DNA from: Ignavibacteriota bacterium
GTDB taxonomy: Bacteria > Bacteroidota > Ignavibacteria > Kapaibacteriales > UBA961
DNA length: 33,133 bases
Assembly: GCA_016197185.1 (NCBI GenBank)
Contig: JACPWH010000118.1
Location: 1-33,133 of the forward strand
Direction of reading: 5' to 3'
The position numbers and the translations under genes are program-made. Of this stretch, positions 7,230 to 15,973 are shown piece by piece (position 1 is the first letter of the stretch; each line of letters starts with the position of its first letter). The notes under the pieces are model-generated. The model made no database searches. It saw nothing but the letters and a program-made list of their open reading frames with translations, and was not told the DNA's origin.

Positions 7230-7250
7230 GCAGTTAGTTTTCAATTCCTA

Positions 7251-7378
7251 TATCGCTCCTAACGGAGCTTTGTCGTTTCTCGGTTCTGTCCTCTATTACT
7301 ACGCCGTCCCCATGGGACTTTAAGAAAGGGTGGTGGGGATACCGTTTTCTACCGATATGTATCCCCTAACGGGGAAAT
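7251..7378. repeat. Two-hairpin intergenic repeat module, copy 2
   Basis: Hairpins GCTCC-taac-GGAGC (7255-7268), GTCCC-cat-GGGAC (7306-7318, followed by TTTAAGAAAGG) and CCCC-taac-GGGG (7363-7374, preceded by GTTTTCTACCGATATG) match the order of parts at 141-217. The rest of the gene-free stretch 7230-7539 holds this module, a C-rich run (7401-7407) and a probable promoter region for the lipase gene. TAAGTTTG at 7453-7460 fits TAnnTTTG but lacks a clear upstream box. Confidence 0.7.
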
Positions 7379-7539
7379 GGAGACATAACGTCATTTCAAT
7401 CCCCCCCACAAACCCCAAAAAATAATCTCTCCCCTATCTTACTGAATTTGTTTAAGTTTGCAGGACTTACAGTAAACATATATCATATAATTTTCAGAGT
7501 AACGATGTAATCATTTTTTGAGTAGTAAGGAGTGCCCCC

Positions 7540-10500
7540 ATGCGTTTCAAACTATATTGCTTCATAACTGTACTCGTCTTTGCAGTTTCCGCTTCGATTG
7601 CTCAAACCCCCAACGGGAAAATCATCTTCTCGAGTAACTCCGCAAACCCTCCGGGGATGTATTCGGTGTCGTCATTAGGTGCAGATACCGCTCACTTCCT
7701 CTACCCAAGCTACTACCTTAAAAACGTTCTTTACGGTTCCTATCCGGTAGTGTCACCCGACGGCACTCAATTTGCACGTTTTGAATCTACTAATACCGCT
7801 CAAACACTTATCATCCGTTCAGTAGCCGACGGCACATTGAAACGTGAGGAAGTAATGACAGATTACGCTTCCAATCTGCAATGGACACCGCAAGGTTCTC
7901 TTGTTTATGAAACAATATCAACTCAAGGAGTGAACAACTTGCGGGTAACAAACGCAGCGACAGGTGTTTTAGAACAAATCCTTGAACTAAAAAACCAGTA
8001 TTACCCCCAGTCAAACCCTGGTGGAGGTTCGGTAGTACTCTCTGCCGACGGACAGCACTATGCCTATATTCGACCAGCTGATGCACAGTCTGCCAAACCG
8101 GGTGTATTGATGCCATGGTATGCACGCATCGGTAACTATCCCGAACCTTGTTTCCCACCACATCACAGCGGAACAGTGAACGGTCATTCAGAAGAAAAAA
8201 TACTGCTTGCAGTGTTCCCTGCACCCCCACAGACTATCCGTCACATGGCACTATCATCCGACGGTACTATACTTGCAATGCTTGGTACGGTGAGCTTTGA
8301 ACGTCCTTTCCCATCTGATACATCAAAACGGTACACAATATCAAAAACTGGTATCATCTGCGTCTCGCTTGTTACATACTCAATCAATGTGATTTATGAA
8401 ACGAAAGAATTTTATGTAGAACATCCCGACAATCTATTTTTCTCGCCCACACAGCCGCGTCTTGCCTTTTCTATAATTCTTGGCGGCAAGCGGCTTATCA
8501 TGACGGCAAATCCAAACACTCCAAATAATTACTCCCAAAATGGCGAGGGTGAATTTATAGTCGGGCAAACATCAGTGCAAAATTGGGCACTGAACCCATG
8601 GTCATCCGACGGGCAAAAATTATTATATAAAAAAGGTGATGCCCTGTGGACAATGCCGCCTTGTGGTGATGGCTCGAAGTTTTATGAAAGCGTCGGGAAG
8701 CAATTGTTTATTCAGGATGCGCAATGGGCTGAAACGGCAAAACCGGATACACCACCTGAAATTACAATTGTCAATCCAATGCCAAAACTCATAAACAACG
8801 GCGAAAGTATAACGAATGATTTTGAAAGACGTATTCGATGCAAGGATGTAACAAAAGGAATTACAGCCGATGGGGCTGCCAAGATTATGATTTTAGTAAA
8901 ACTCCCAACACCTGAAATTATAACGGTAATTTTTTCTTTGCGAAAAGAAGAATGTGCTTCGGGTGTAACAGGTATTCCCGATGAGGATGGCTCCATCAGT
9001 GATGTTTGGTACAAGGGTGCATCCACCTACGATAAAACATTAAACCCATCCACGCAGACTTCCTTAGGGAATTACGCTACAGTTATTTATCATGCTCCAC
9101 TCAACTTTACGCGGGAAGGAACAGAAGATAACTTACTGACCGAAAGGACAGTTACGTTATCAGTCTTCATAGATGAACTTCGATATGACATTCCGATTCG
9201 AATAGTAAGACCTGTGGTAGCCCTTCTGCACGGAGTATGGAGCAATGCTGAATTGTGGGATAATTTTGCACCGCTACGAAAAATTAAATCAGTAATTCAT
9301 GACACAACAGGTGACCCGCGATTTATAACCACAGCAATAGACTATTTCTGGAAATGCACAAAACCTGTCAAGGAAATTCTAAAAGGTGAATCGGGAGTAT
9401 TTAATAAATTTGATGAAGTTATCAGAGAACGCAATAAAGATTTTGCGACTGTAAGGGCAGATATTATCTGCCATAGCCTCGGCGGGATTGTTTCGAGAAG
9501 TATGCCCTATTATTTCCCTACACGATATTTTGAAAATACATACGGTCAGGGAAAAATACATAAACTCGTTACAAACGATTCGCCTCACCTGGGTTCGGAA
9601 CTTTGCTCATGGCTCTATAACGATTGGTACAATTCAAGTCCCGTAACGAGAGTTTGGATAGATAAAATGTTTGGAAGCAATGCGTTCGACCGTCCCAATT
9701 ACCCGGGTGACCCGATCAGTGGCGGGGCAGTGAAAGACGTACAAGTCGGTTCACCTTTTCTGAAAGATTTATTAAAACCGGAGGAGGTAAAATTTCAACC
9801 TCCGATTCATACAGTTGTAAGCATTGCCTCAGCTGCCCAGGTTTCGGAGAATGAAAGTAAAATCTCAAAGGTTGCGATAGCCGTACTTTTCAATCTTGCA
9901 AATACCAATTTCTTTGATGTTTTCGGCAGTCAAAAACACGATTTGGTCGTATCGGAATCAAGCCAAAGAGCAGTGAGCATCTTCGACAATGAACCCACCC
10001 GGGCAACATACTTCAATGATGTTACGCACTCAACAGGTTTTGAATTGCAACTTCCGATTATCAGCGATGAATCACAGTCGGCAGTTAAGGAAATTGACTT
10101 ATTGAATGCTCCCGTCAATTCTCCTCTTTTCTCAACCAATGGTATTAAGTTTTCTATCAATAATGACGGTGATTCTAAACAATTTTTTATTCATAATGAG
10201 GATAATAACAAGTCTGATGCCAAGCCCACGCAAGCAGTGGTAAGTTCAAGCGCATTGAACTTTTCAAGTCCATTGAACGGTTCAAAAATAGAAGCGGGGA
10301 GTACAGTCACATTAGGTTTGCAGGCAAGTTCAGGTGTGAAATTATCTAAAATCATACTATCTGCTTTTTCTGTTATGGCTGTAGATTCTACCGAACCATT
10401 CGAATTTCAAATTACTATTCCTGCAAATTCAGCACTCGGAGCAATGCATTTCTATGCAGCAGGTTTCGATTCGAGCGGAGTGGCAATTGATAAGGATTCA

Positions 10501-11391
10501 TTGATTGTTGATGCAGAGTTGATACTTAATGTAACATCAAATACTAACCTTGACTCAATGATTGTTGCTACTGAGCAAAGACCAATTATCTATATGGATG
10601 AAGAATTTCCTCTTTCGGTTATCGGCTGTTTTTCCGACGGTGTGAGAAGGCAGATTTCATGGGATTCTGCAACCACGTACAACGTAATAAATACGTCAAC
10701 AGCAACTGTCAGTCAAGGCTCAATAATACCTCATGCAGTTGGAACAACTGATATGATTATCTCACGCAATAATTTCAGTGATACCTTGCATATCACAGTA
10801 GTTTCCAATAATCAAGCCCCAAGAGCGCAACGTGGATTTGATACGACAATTACGAAGGGAACATCATTGTCTCTTGATGCGAGTATGTCCCGTGATGATG
10901 ACGGTGATACTCTTTTTTATATCTGGTCAATCAAGGAGAAACCCTCTGCTTCACAAGTATCAATCATTAATGCAAATCTTTCACAAGCACGTTTTACTCC
11001 CGATATTTCCGGTTGGTACGAATTGACTTTGGCTGTTCAGGACAGCAAGGGTAAGAGTGATACATCATTCTTTGGAATTACTGTGAAAGAACCTGTAGCA
11101 GTTAATGAACAAACGGTTAATGCAAATACCGAAACAAGAGTTTCTTATTCAGCTTCAAATGAAACAATTGAAGTCTATTCTCCTTTGATTGAGATAAGTG
11201 GTTTCAGTATGTATGATGTTATAGGAAGAACGGTATTTGAACGTTATATCAGTAATTATCCTGAGCTTCTTCACCCCCTTACTTTATCGGGAGTTACATT
11301 GAATTCGGGAATATATTACTATGTTCTCCAAGGCAAAGACAATATGGGTAAGAGTATAAGAAAGATGGATGCAGTTCCGGTAATTCGGTAG
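7540..11391 (+). CDS. Secreted multidomain lipase/esterase-like protein with T9SS tail
   Basis: This is a predicted extracellular alpha/beta hydrolase. The 1283-aa product has a signal peptide (1-22), a TolB/WD40-like propeller (about 25-400), and a hydrolase core (about 555-840). The core carries the oxyanion segment LLHGVW (562-567), the nucleophile elbow CHSLGG (Ser646), NDSPHLGSE (PGAP1/lipase-like), HDLVVSESS (Asp801) and THSTGF (His830). Ser646-Asp801-His830 is my proposed triad. Ig-like modules follow, then a PKD-like domain (about 1095-1180, SRDDDGDTLFYIWS) and a C-terminal sorting-type domain ending GIYYYVLQGKDNMGKS. AAGGAG lies 7 bases before the ATG. The substrate is unknown; lipid ester is most likely. 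Confidence 0.8.
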   Translation: MRFKLYCFITVLVFAVSASIAQTPNGKIIFSSNSANPPGMYSVSSLGADTAHFLYPSYYLKNVLYGSYPVVSPDGTQFARFESTNTAQTLIIRSVADGTLKREEVMTDYASNLQWTPQGSLVYETISTQGVNNLRVTNAATGVLEQILELKNQYYPQSNPGGGSVVLSADGQHYAYIRPADAQSAKPGVLMPWYARIGNYPEPCFPPHHSGTVNGHSEEKILLAVFPAPPQTIRHMALSSDGTILAMLGTVSFERPFPSDTSKRYTISKTGIICVSLVTYSINVIYETKEFYVEHPDNLFFSPTQPRLAFSIILGGKRLIMTANPNTPNNYSQNGEGEFIVGQTSVQNWALNPWSSDGQKLLYKKGDALWTMPPCGDGSKFYESVGKQLFIQDAQWAETAKPDTPPEITIVNPMPKLINNGESITNDFERRIRCKDVTKGITADGAAKIMILVKLPTPEIITVIFSLRKEECASGVTGIPDEDGSISDVWYKGASTYDKTLNPSTQTSLGNYATVIYHAPLNFTREGTEDNLLTERTVTLSVFIDELRYDIPIRIVRPVVALLHGVWSNAELWDNFAPLRKIKSVIHDTTGDPRFITTAIDYFWKCTKPVKEILKGESGVFNKFDEVIRERNKDFATVRADIICHSLGGIVSRSMPYYFPTRYFENTYGQGKIHKLVTNDSPHLGSELCSWLYNDWYNSSPVTRVWIDKMFGSNAFDRPNYPGDPISGGAVKDVQVGSPFLKDLLKPEEVKFQPPIHTVVSIASAAQVSENESKISKVAIAVLFNLANTNFFDVFGSQKHDLVVSESSQRAVSIFDNEPTRATYFNDVTHSTGFELQLPIISDESQSAVKEIDLLNAPVNSPLFSTNGIKFSINNDGDSKQFFIHNEDNNKSDAKPTQAVVSSSALNFSSPLNGSKIEAGSTVTLGLQASSGVKLSKIILSAFSVMAVDSTEPFEFQITIPANSALGAMHFYAAGFDSSGVAIDKDSLIVDAELILNVTSNTNLDSMIVATEQRPIIYMDEEFPLSVIGCFSDGVRRQISWDSATTYNVINTSTATVSQGSIIPHAVGTTDMIISRNNFSDTLHITVVSNNQAPRAQRGFDTTITKGTSLSLDASMSRDDDGDTLFYIWSIKEKPSASQVSIINANLSQARFTPDISGWYELTLAVQDSKGKSDTSFFGITVKEPVAVNEQTVNANTETRVSYSASNETIEVYSPLIEISGFSMYDVIGRTVFERYISNYPELLHPLTLSGVTLNSGIYYYVLQGKDNMGKSIRKMDAVPVIR

Positions 11392-11421
11392 TAACAGAGG
11401 AACCCAGCCTAATCAAATATA

Positions 11422-12072
11422 CTATCGCATATCAACCACTTGAACTTCTTTAGGAGGGTTAAATTCAAAAACTGAATCGGCGAGTTTAGAATCTGTTTTG
11501 AGTGAGGACAGCTTCCACATCTGATTACCTGAAGGGTCTGTAAGGCTTATACGTTGTATCGCAAATGTCTTTGGGTTGAGTGCAATGGATATGGATTGAA
11601 CACCATTAATTATCTTATCAGGTGAAGGAGGAAGAAGACGTAATGTTGTGTACTTTTCTCCTTTTGATGTCCGTTCTGCAAATGTAGTAGCAGAAGTATA
11701 GGCATTAAGATAGGTAAAGAATACTTTTTCTATCGAAATTTGTCCTTTATCCTCATAATTACTTACTACAACCGTATTAGTAGTTTTTGTATAATTCCAA
11801 ACGGTTTCACCATTACAAACGATAACCCTGCTGCCCAAATCCAACACAAATTTATTACCTTTTTTCGCTTTTACTGTTCCCGTGATAGGAGTTTGAGTAC
11901 CCAATACTGAACTAAAGTTACATTGAAGTGAGGAGGCAGAGCCATATTTTTTTTTGACGGAACTGTACACTTCACCGGTCTTTTGTTGAGCAATTAACGT
12001 ACTATGAAAAAGCATACCCATCACAACGGATGAGATGAGTATATCTTTCAATAACTTTGAATAGTTTTTCAC
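11422..12072 (-). CDS. lolA: LolA-like periplasmic lipoprotein carrier
   Basis: LolA accepts lipoproteins from the LolCDE complex and carries them across the periplasm. The 216-aa product has a signal peptide (about 1-28) and the LolA half-barrel pattern. Recognisable parts are an N-terminal helix (SSVKKKYGSASSLQCNFS), the strand GTVKAKKGNKFVLDLG, NGETVWNYTKTTNTVVVSNY (like the family's DGxxxWxYxxxxxQV), and a C-terminal QRISLTDPSGNQMWKLSSL. The start codon is GTG, and it overlaps the stop of the leucine-rich-repeat gene (GTGA), so translation is probably coupled. No LolB homologue is seen, as expected for this phylum. The 3' end converges on the lipase gene with only 30 bases between. Confidence 0.8.
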   Translation of the reverse strand: MKNYSKLLKDILISSVVMGMLFHSTLIAQQKTGEVYSSVKKKYGSASSLQCNFSSVLGTQTPITGTVKAKKGNKFVLDLGSRVIVCNGETVWNYTKTTNTVVVSNYEDKGQISIEKVFFTYLNAYTSATTFAERTSKGEKYTTLRLLPPSPDKIINGVQSISIALNPKTFAIQRISLTDPSGNQMWKLSSLKTDSKLADSVFEFNPPKEVQVVDMR

Positions 12073-13091
12073 TTTGGATTTTGCTTTTCTCTATTGATAA
12101 CAGGTGGCTGTTTAGTGTTAGGTGCAGGTTGTTGCTGTTTATCTCTATTAAATTCAGGGATTGCTCTTGAATTTGCATTCGGATTAGTACGGGAACTTCC
12201 TTTAGCTGTACTGCTGATTAAAAAGGTGCGAAGATTCGGGATTTTAGCAAGTTCGGAGATTGGCAAATCTACCAATGGATTGCCACTCAAATCAAGTGAA
12301 CGGAGGTTAAGAAGATTGCCAAAAGTTGGGGGGACTCTTTGCAATTGATTTTCTTTTAATTCTATTTTATCGAGCTTAGTCAAGCTGCCAACTTCATTGG
12401 GTATCGTTTTTAGTTTATTGTTCCCGAGTTCCAATGAACGGAGATTTTTAAGACCTTCAATTTCAGGAGACAGAACTTCTATTTGATTATTGGTCAGGTC
12501 AAGTTGAATAAGTTCCTCCATTTTCATCATAGCAGAAGGCAATCCGGAAATTTGATTACTTTCAAGATTAACCGACTGCAGCTTTGTCAATTTTGCCATT
12601 TCAGGAGGGATAGCGGTAATTTGGTTATCGGAAGCACTAAAACGTTCCAATAATTCTAACGTACCGATTTCGGGAGGGATACGGGTAATCTTATTATTAC
12701 TCAAATCTAAAATCTGCAATTGTTTCGCTTTGCCAATTTCAGCAGGAATAACAGCAATTTCGTTGTAACGCATAATCAACTGTTTCAGATTCTTGAGCGA
12801 GCCAATCGTTGCAGGTATTTGAACAATTTTATTATTATCTAAAGTAAGAATTTCCAAATTTGGGAATGTAAGGACTTGCGGTGGAATTTCAGTAAGTGAT
12901 TTACGCCCCAAATCCAAACGATAGACGCTATCTGGTTCGTTCATTGCTTCCGATAAATCTCGGTATGTTCTATTCTTTGCTACTTGACGAGGTGCAGGAC
13001 GTTTGCGAACTGAATCGTTAGCCACCGGCATTTGGGCAAAACTTGGTATGTAAGTAAAAAGGATAAAGGCAGCAACTATTGTATATTTCAT
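12069..13091 (-). CDS. Exported leucine-rich-repeat protein
   Basis: This is a likely protein-protein interaction module outside the cytoplasm. The 340-aa product has a signal peptide (1-20, MKYTIVAAFILFTYIPSFAQ), a basic linker, and about ten 23-residue leucine-rich repeats (about 55-293) of the pattern LxxLxLxxNxIxxIPxxIGxLxx. A Pro/Asn/Gln-rich basic tail follows (about 298-340). It is most like bacterial Ras-suppressor/SDS22-type LRR proteins, which are often adhesins or anchors. It is upstream of lolA and overlaps it by four bases, so the two form an operon. A link to lipoprotein transport is suggested by context only. Confidence 0.85.
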   Translation of the reverse strand: MKYTIVAAFILFTYIPSFAQMPVANDSVRKRPAPRQVAKNRTYRDLSEAMNEPDSVYRLDLGRKSLTEIPPQVLTFPNLEILTLDNNKIVQIPATIGSLKNLKQLIMRYNEIAVIPAEIGKAKQLQILDLSNNKITRIPPEIGTLELLERFSASDNQITAIPPEMAKLTKLQSVNLESNQISGLPSAMMKMEELIQLDLTNNQIEVLSPEIEGLKNLRSLELGNNKLKTIPNEVGSLTKLDKIELKENQLQRVPPTFGNLLNLRSLDLSGNPLVDLPISELAKIPNLRTFLISSTAKGSSRTNPNANSRAIPEFNRDKQQQPAPNTKQPPVINREKQNPK

Positions 13092-13147
13092 GATTTACCT
13101 ATTGAGTATATAGTGAGTTTTTTGTTTGTTGAACTTTTATTTATCTA

Positions 13148-13155
13148 CAAAAATA
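13148..13155 (-). promoter_or_regulatory. Promoter -7-like box (TATTTTTG)
   Basis: TATTTTTG matches TAnnTTTG about 57 bases before the ATG of the leucine-rich-repeat gene. No good TTG is present at the expected -33 position. It is a possible promoter of the LRR-lolA operon. Confidence 0.3.
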
Positions 13156-13291
13156 ACAATCCATTTTGAATACGACTTCCTTATTGAATTATTGTTGTAC
13201 AAAATTCTGTATTCGTCTCTCAGGAACTGGATTGTTATCAAATAGCTGGGTTGATGTAACTTGAATTGGAGAGTACAGTATAGTACTGATT

Positions 13292-13975
13292 TTAGAATAA
13301 ACACCCTATGCCAATAGCTACATTTGAAAATGTTGCATAATATGAAGGGGTATCCAAATGTCTGGAAATATTGTAATTCAAACGTATATCCATAAAGATT
13401 TCATCAAGAATGCGATAGTCTGCTCCAAGCAAAAGTCCATATTGAATTTGATCGGTTTGAGTCATATCATAATTAACAACTGAAGGTTGTTTATCAACAG
13501 GGGGATCTATTCTTTCCTGATCTATTAACGAAAGAATTAGACCTACGCTCGGTCCTGCAAGGATGTTGAATTGTCCTGCTTTCGGCTCTCCTATTGTTCG
13601 CTTGAACAGAATAGGAACATTGATGGTAGTAAGCATACGGCTAACAGCGTAATTAGTTTTCCCACCTGGTACACCGTTTGAATATACCCTTACAAAAGTT
13701 TCAGAGTTCTGAGCCGACTCTGAGCAGTACACTAATTCGGGTTGAATAGCGAACCTCTTGTTCAGTTGAATATTCATTAACCCGCTTACATTAAAGCTGA
13801 AACCACTTGAAGTACCCGAGCCTTCAGTGAGACTATTAATATTAGTGTCATACGATAATAGTGAAATTCCCGCACCCCCTCTAATTCCAAAGGTAATAGT
13901 TGTTGTTTGAGCAGTACCGGATTGCGTTATTCCCAGTAAGAGAGAACCAATTAAAGTAATGAGAATAGTTTTCAT
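13292..13975 (-). CDS. Outer-membrane beta-barrel protein (paralogue 1)
   Basis: The function is unknown; the fold is a small barrel of the PorT/opacity-like outer-membrane protein type. The 227-aa product has a signal peptide (1-23, ending GTAQ) and then TFGIRGGAGISLLS. It contains GLMNIQLNKRFAIQPELVYC (typical of the PF13568-like barrel family), the VPILFKRTIGEPKAGQFNILAGPSVG segment, and a C-terminal strand ending in Phe, as in many outer-membrane proteins. It is about 40% similar by eye to the gene at 14048-14737, with the same order of motifs. The two are 72 bases apart in the same direction and look like a tandem duplication. Confidence 0.8.
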   Translation of the reverse strand: MKTILITLIGSLLLGITQSGTAQTTTITFGIRGGAGISLLSYDTNINSLTEGSGTSSGFSFNVSGLMNIQLNKRFAIQPELVYCSESAQNSETFVRVYSNGVPGGKTNYAVSRMLTTINVPILFKRTIGEPKAGQFNILAGPSVGLILSLIDQERIDPPVDKQPSVVNYDMTQTDQIQYGLLLGADYRILDEIFMDIRLNYNISRHLDTPSYYATFSNVAIGIGCLF

Positions 13976-14047
13976 GGCGGGTTTACTTGGTATTTTTAAG
14001 AGAAATAGACTCTTTCTATTTATGATTACTAATATATTTCAAACAAT

Positions 14048-14737
14048 TCAGAACATATACCCAATTCCTAGAAGAATATTAGAAAAAGAGCCGTGATATA
14101 TCTCTGTATCGATATGTTTTGTGAACTTATAACCAAAACGGGCATCCATAAAAAGATTGTCAAGGATACGGATGTCACCTCCAACTACAGCACCAATTTG
14201 AAAGAGATTTGCTACATCGGTTAAATCTGTTATAATATTCTCTTCATTGGCTTTTGCCGGATTAAACCAGCTAACTTTTTTAACTGAAACGGTATAGCCA
14301 AAATTGGGTCCAACATATATTCCAATTTGTCCTGCTTTCGGTACTCCGAAACTCATCTTTATAAGAATTGGAACGCAAATAGAAGCAACAGAGTGCTTTG
14401 TTATAAATGTGACTTTCTCTCCTAAACTACCATTTTCATAAGTACGTTGGAACTGTTCGGAATATCTTGCAGATTCGTATGAATAGTGGAGTTCAGGTTG
14501 AATTGAAGAGTTATTATCTAAGGAGATACTCATGATTCCCCCGCCATTAAAACTGAATCCTTTTAGTTCAAAAGGATCCCGATTATTATAATATATAGTG
14601 TAATTCTCAGACAAGAAGGAGACTCCTGCACCGGCGCGAATGCCGAATGTGAGGTTTGAGGTTTGAGCAATTGAAGTTTGGTTAACTCCACAAATAATTA
14701 GCAGGAATACGGTTATGGTGAGTGTTATAGTATTCAT
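14048..14737 (-). CDS. Outer-membrane beta-barrel protein (paralogue 2)
   Basis: This is the paralogue of the adjacent downstream gene. The 229-aa product has a signal peptide (1-25, ending SIAQ), then TFGIRAGAGVSFLS, SIQPELHYSYESARYSE, VPILIKMSFGVPKAGQIGIYVGPNFG, and a final strand ending IGYMF. Conserved gene order and shared blocks point to an old tandem duplication; the loop regions have diverged most. It is expected in the outer membrane; ligand unknown. A TTGG followed 17 bases later by TATTTTTA lies upstream (near 14790-14820) and could be a weak promoter. Confidence 0.8.
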   Translation of the reverse strand: MNTITLTITVFLLIICGVNQTSIAQTSNLTFGIRAGAGVSFLSENYTIYYNNRDPFELKGFSFNGGGIMSISLDNNSSIQPELHYSYESARYSEQFQRTYENGSLGEKVTFITKHSVASICVPILIKMSFGVPKAGQIGIYVGPNFGYTVSVKKVSWFNPAKANEENIITDLTDVANLFQIGAVVGGDIRILDNLFMDARFGYKFTKHIDTEIYHGSFSNILLGIGYMF

Positions 14738-14851
14738 GAGGTTTTTATTAAAAATAATAAAAAATGGTTTTCAGTTGATAAAAAGTAATATTAGTAAAAA
14801 TAAGTCCATTGAGATTAGCCAACTATCAAGCACCCAATTTTAATGCTGATA

Positions 14852-15241
14852 TTAATTTTCAGAAGAAATTTTATACATCAATTTCAGGCTGACATATAAA
14901 AAAGGTATCCCGAGAATAAAGGTAATAAAGCCGGCTTCATTTTCCTTGCTGCCAAGAATAAATACAAATCCAAAAAGCAGCAGAATCGTTCCTATAATCT
15001 GCGCCCTTCGGATTGTTTGTTGTTCCTGCATAAACAAAGCTGTCAAAAGAGATATCTGTCCCACTAAAGTAACGAACACGATTACTATTGCTAATTGCTG
15101 TAGATTTTGCTCAGAACCTAACACTGAAGACAACCAAAACACTTCTAGAACACCCAAAGGAAGGATACCGTGACCTGCACCTATAATTGTACAGACATTA
15201 AGTATTAATATTATTACTGTTGGTCCTTTATAATTCACCAT
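14852..15241 (-). CDS. Small four-helix integral membrane protein
   Basis: I do not recognise this 129-aa protein. It has four predicted transmembrane helices at about residues 8-30, 48-70, 83-100 and 105-122, joined by short loops (EQQTIRRAQ between helices 2 and 3 is the basic one). AGGAAG lies about 5 bases before the ATG, which supports the start. It stands alone between the barrel pair and the Fic gene. No conserved charged residue inside a helix suggests a transport mechanism. Confidence 0.65.
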   Translation of the reverse strand: MVNYKGPTVIILILNVCTIIGAGHGILPLGVLEVFWLSSVLGSEQNLQQLAIVIVFVTLVGQISLLTALFMQEQQTIRRAQIIGTILLLFGFVFILGSKENEAGFITFILGIPFLYVSLKLMYKISSEN

Positions 15242-15420
15242 CCTTGCTTCCTATCATTTCCAAAAAACAGAACTTAAATTAGTTGCACTTTCTGTCGGAG
15301 TCACAGATCTATTTTGATTATGCTGATGACACAGATTTCTTGATATTATGGTTTAATAACCTGCGGAATTCTTTCTCCTGCCTAATTTGTGATTCAGGTA
15401 ATGTAATCCGTAATATATTA

Positions 15421-15891
15421 TTACTCATCATCATCTCCTTTTTTATAGCCTTCATAATAATATGATTGTTCAATGCCCTTAAAAATGACTTCGTAGAGTT
15501 CTTTACTTACAAACTGCCAATTAATCACTTTTTTAAGTCTATTTTTTAGGAGCATATCCAGCCATATTCTCATCGTTCTTCCGTTGCCTTCCATAAAAGG
15601 GTGGGCAATATTCATTTCCACATATTTATCAATAATTTCTTCAAACGTATTTTCAGGCATTTGTTCAATTTTCACCAAAATTTCGTTTAGATACAAAGCA
15701 TTTGCAAACCTGAAACTACCTTTTGATATATTCATTGTTCGTATTTTATCGGCAAAATCATATAATCCTGCAAACAGATAATTGTGTATTTGCTGTAACC
15801 CTTTGGTTGAGCCAATTTCAATTTTATCTATATCTCCGGTTTCAAATAATCGATAAGCATTTTCTAAACTATTTTTGTCAATATTCTTCAT
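15421..15891 (-). CDS. Fic-family protein, class III-like, internally shortened
   Basis: Fic proteins transfer AMP to target proteins. The 156-aa product matches the class III group typified by Neisseria NmFic. It has [33 protein letters not shown], the active-site motif [12 protein letters not shown] (97-108, catalytic His97), and the C-terminal inhibitory motif SYYYEG (Ser143 to Gly148, fitting S/T-x-x-x-E-G/N). From memory of NmFic (191 aa), about 29 residues between NWQ-VSK-LY and the inhibitory helix (the LQAMERSPVNDLELR region) are missing in frame here, at residues 133/134. The active site and inhibitory helix are both present, but the fold may be damaged. The gene follows the Fe-S oxidoreductase gene on the same strand. 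Confidence 0.85.
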   Translation of the reverse strand: MKNIDKNSLENAYRLFETGDIDKIEIGSTKGLQQIHNYLFAGLYDFADKIRTMNISKGSFRFANALYLNEILVKIEQMPENTFEEIIDKYVEMNIAHPFMEGNGRTMRIWLDMLLKNRLKKVINWQFVSKELYEVIFKGIEQSYYYEGYKKGDDDE

Positions 15892-15968
15892 ACTATTTCC
15901 GAAATTGAGTTTAAACTATTTGCAACGCTTTCCATCATCTCTTCCGTTCCTGTATCAAGTTCCATCAT
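15888..15968 (-). CDS. Possible 26-codon leader ORF before fic
   Basis: It reads [20 protein letters not shown] and ends SISEIV; its TGA overlaps the fic ATG (ATGA). The peptide is acidic and helix-prone. It could be a translational coupling leader, a remnant of an upstream gene, or chance. I see no Fic-antitoxin-type S/T-x-x-x-E-G/N motif and no ribosome binding site. Confidence 0.2.
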   Translation of the reverse strand: MMELDTGTEEMMESVANSLNSISEIV

Positions 15969-15973
15969 ACCGG

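Noticed and set aside
6351-7250. Definite integron attC sites
   Set aside because: The flanking repeats lack a convincing RYYYAAC...GTTRRRY pair in the right arrangement (only ACCTAAC at 7095-7101 fits by itself), and no integrase is present, so I kept this as a hypothesis only.
15283-15465. 60-aa plus-strand hydrophobic frame
   Set aside because: It overlaps the 3' end of fic, has no ribosome binding site and derives its hydrophobic tail from the antisense of acidic fic codons.
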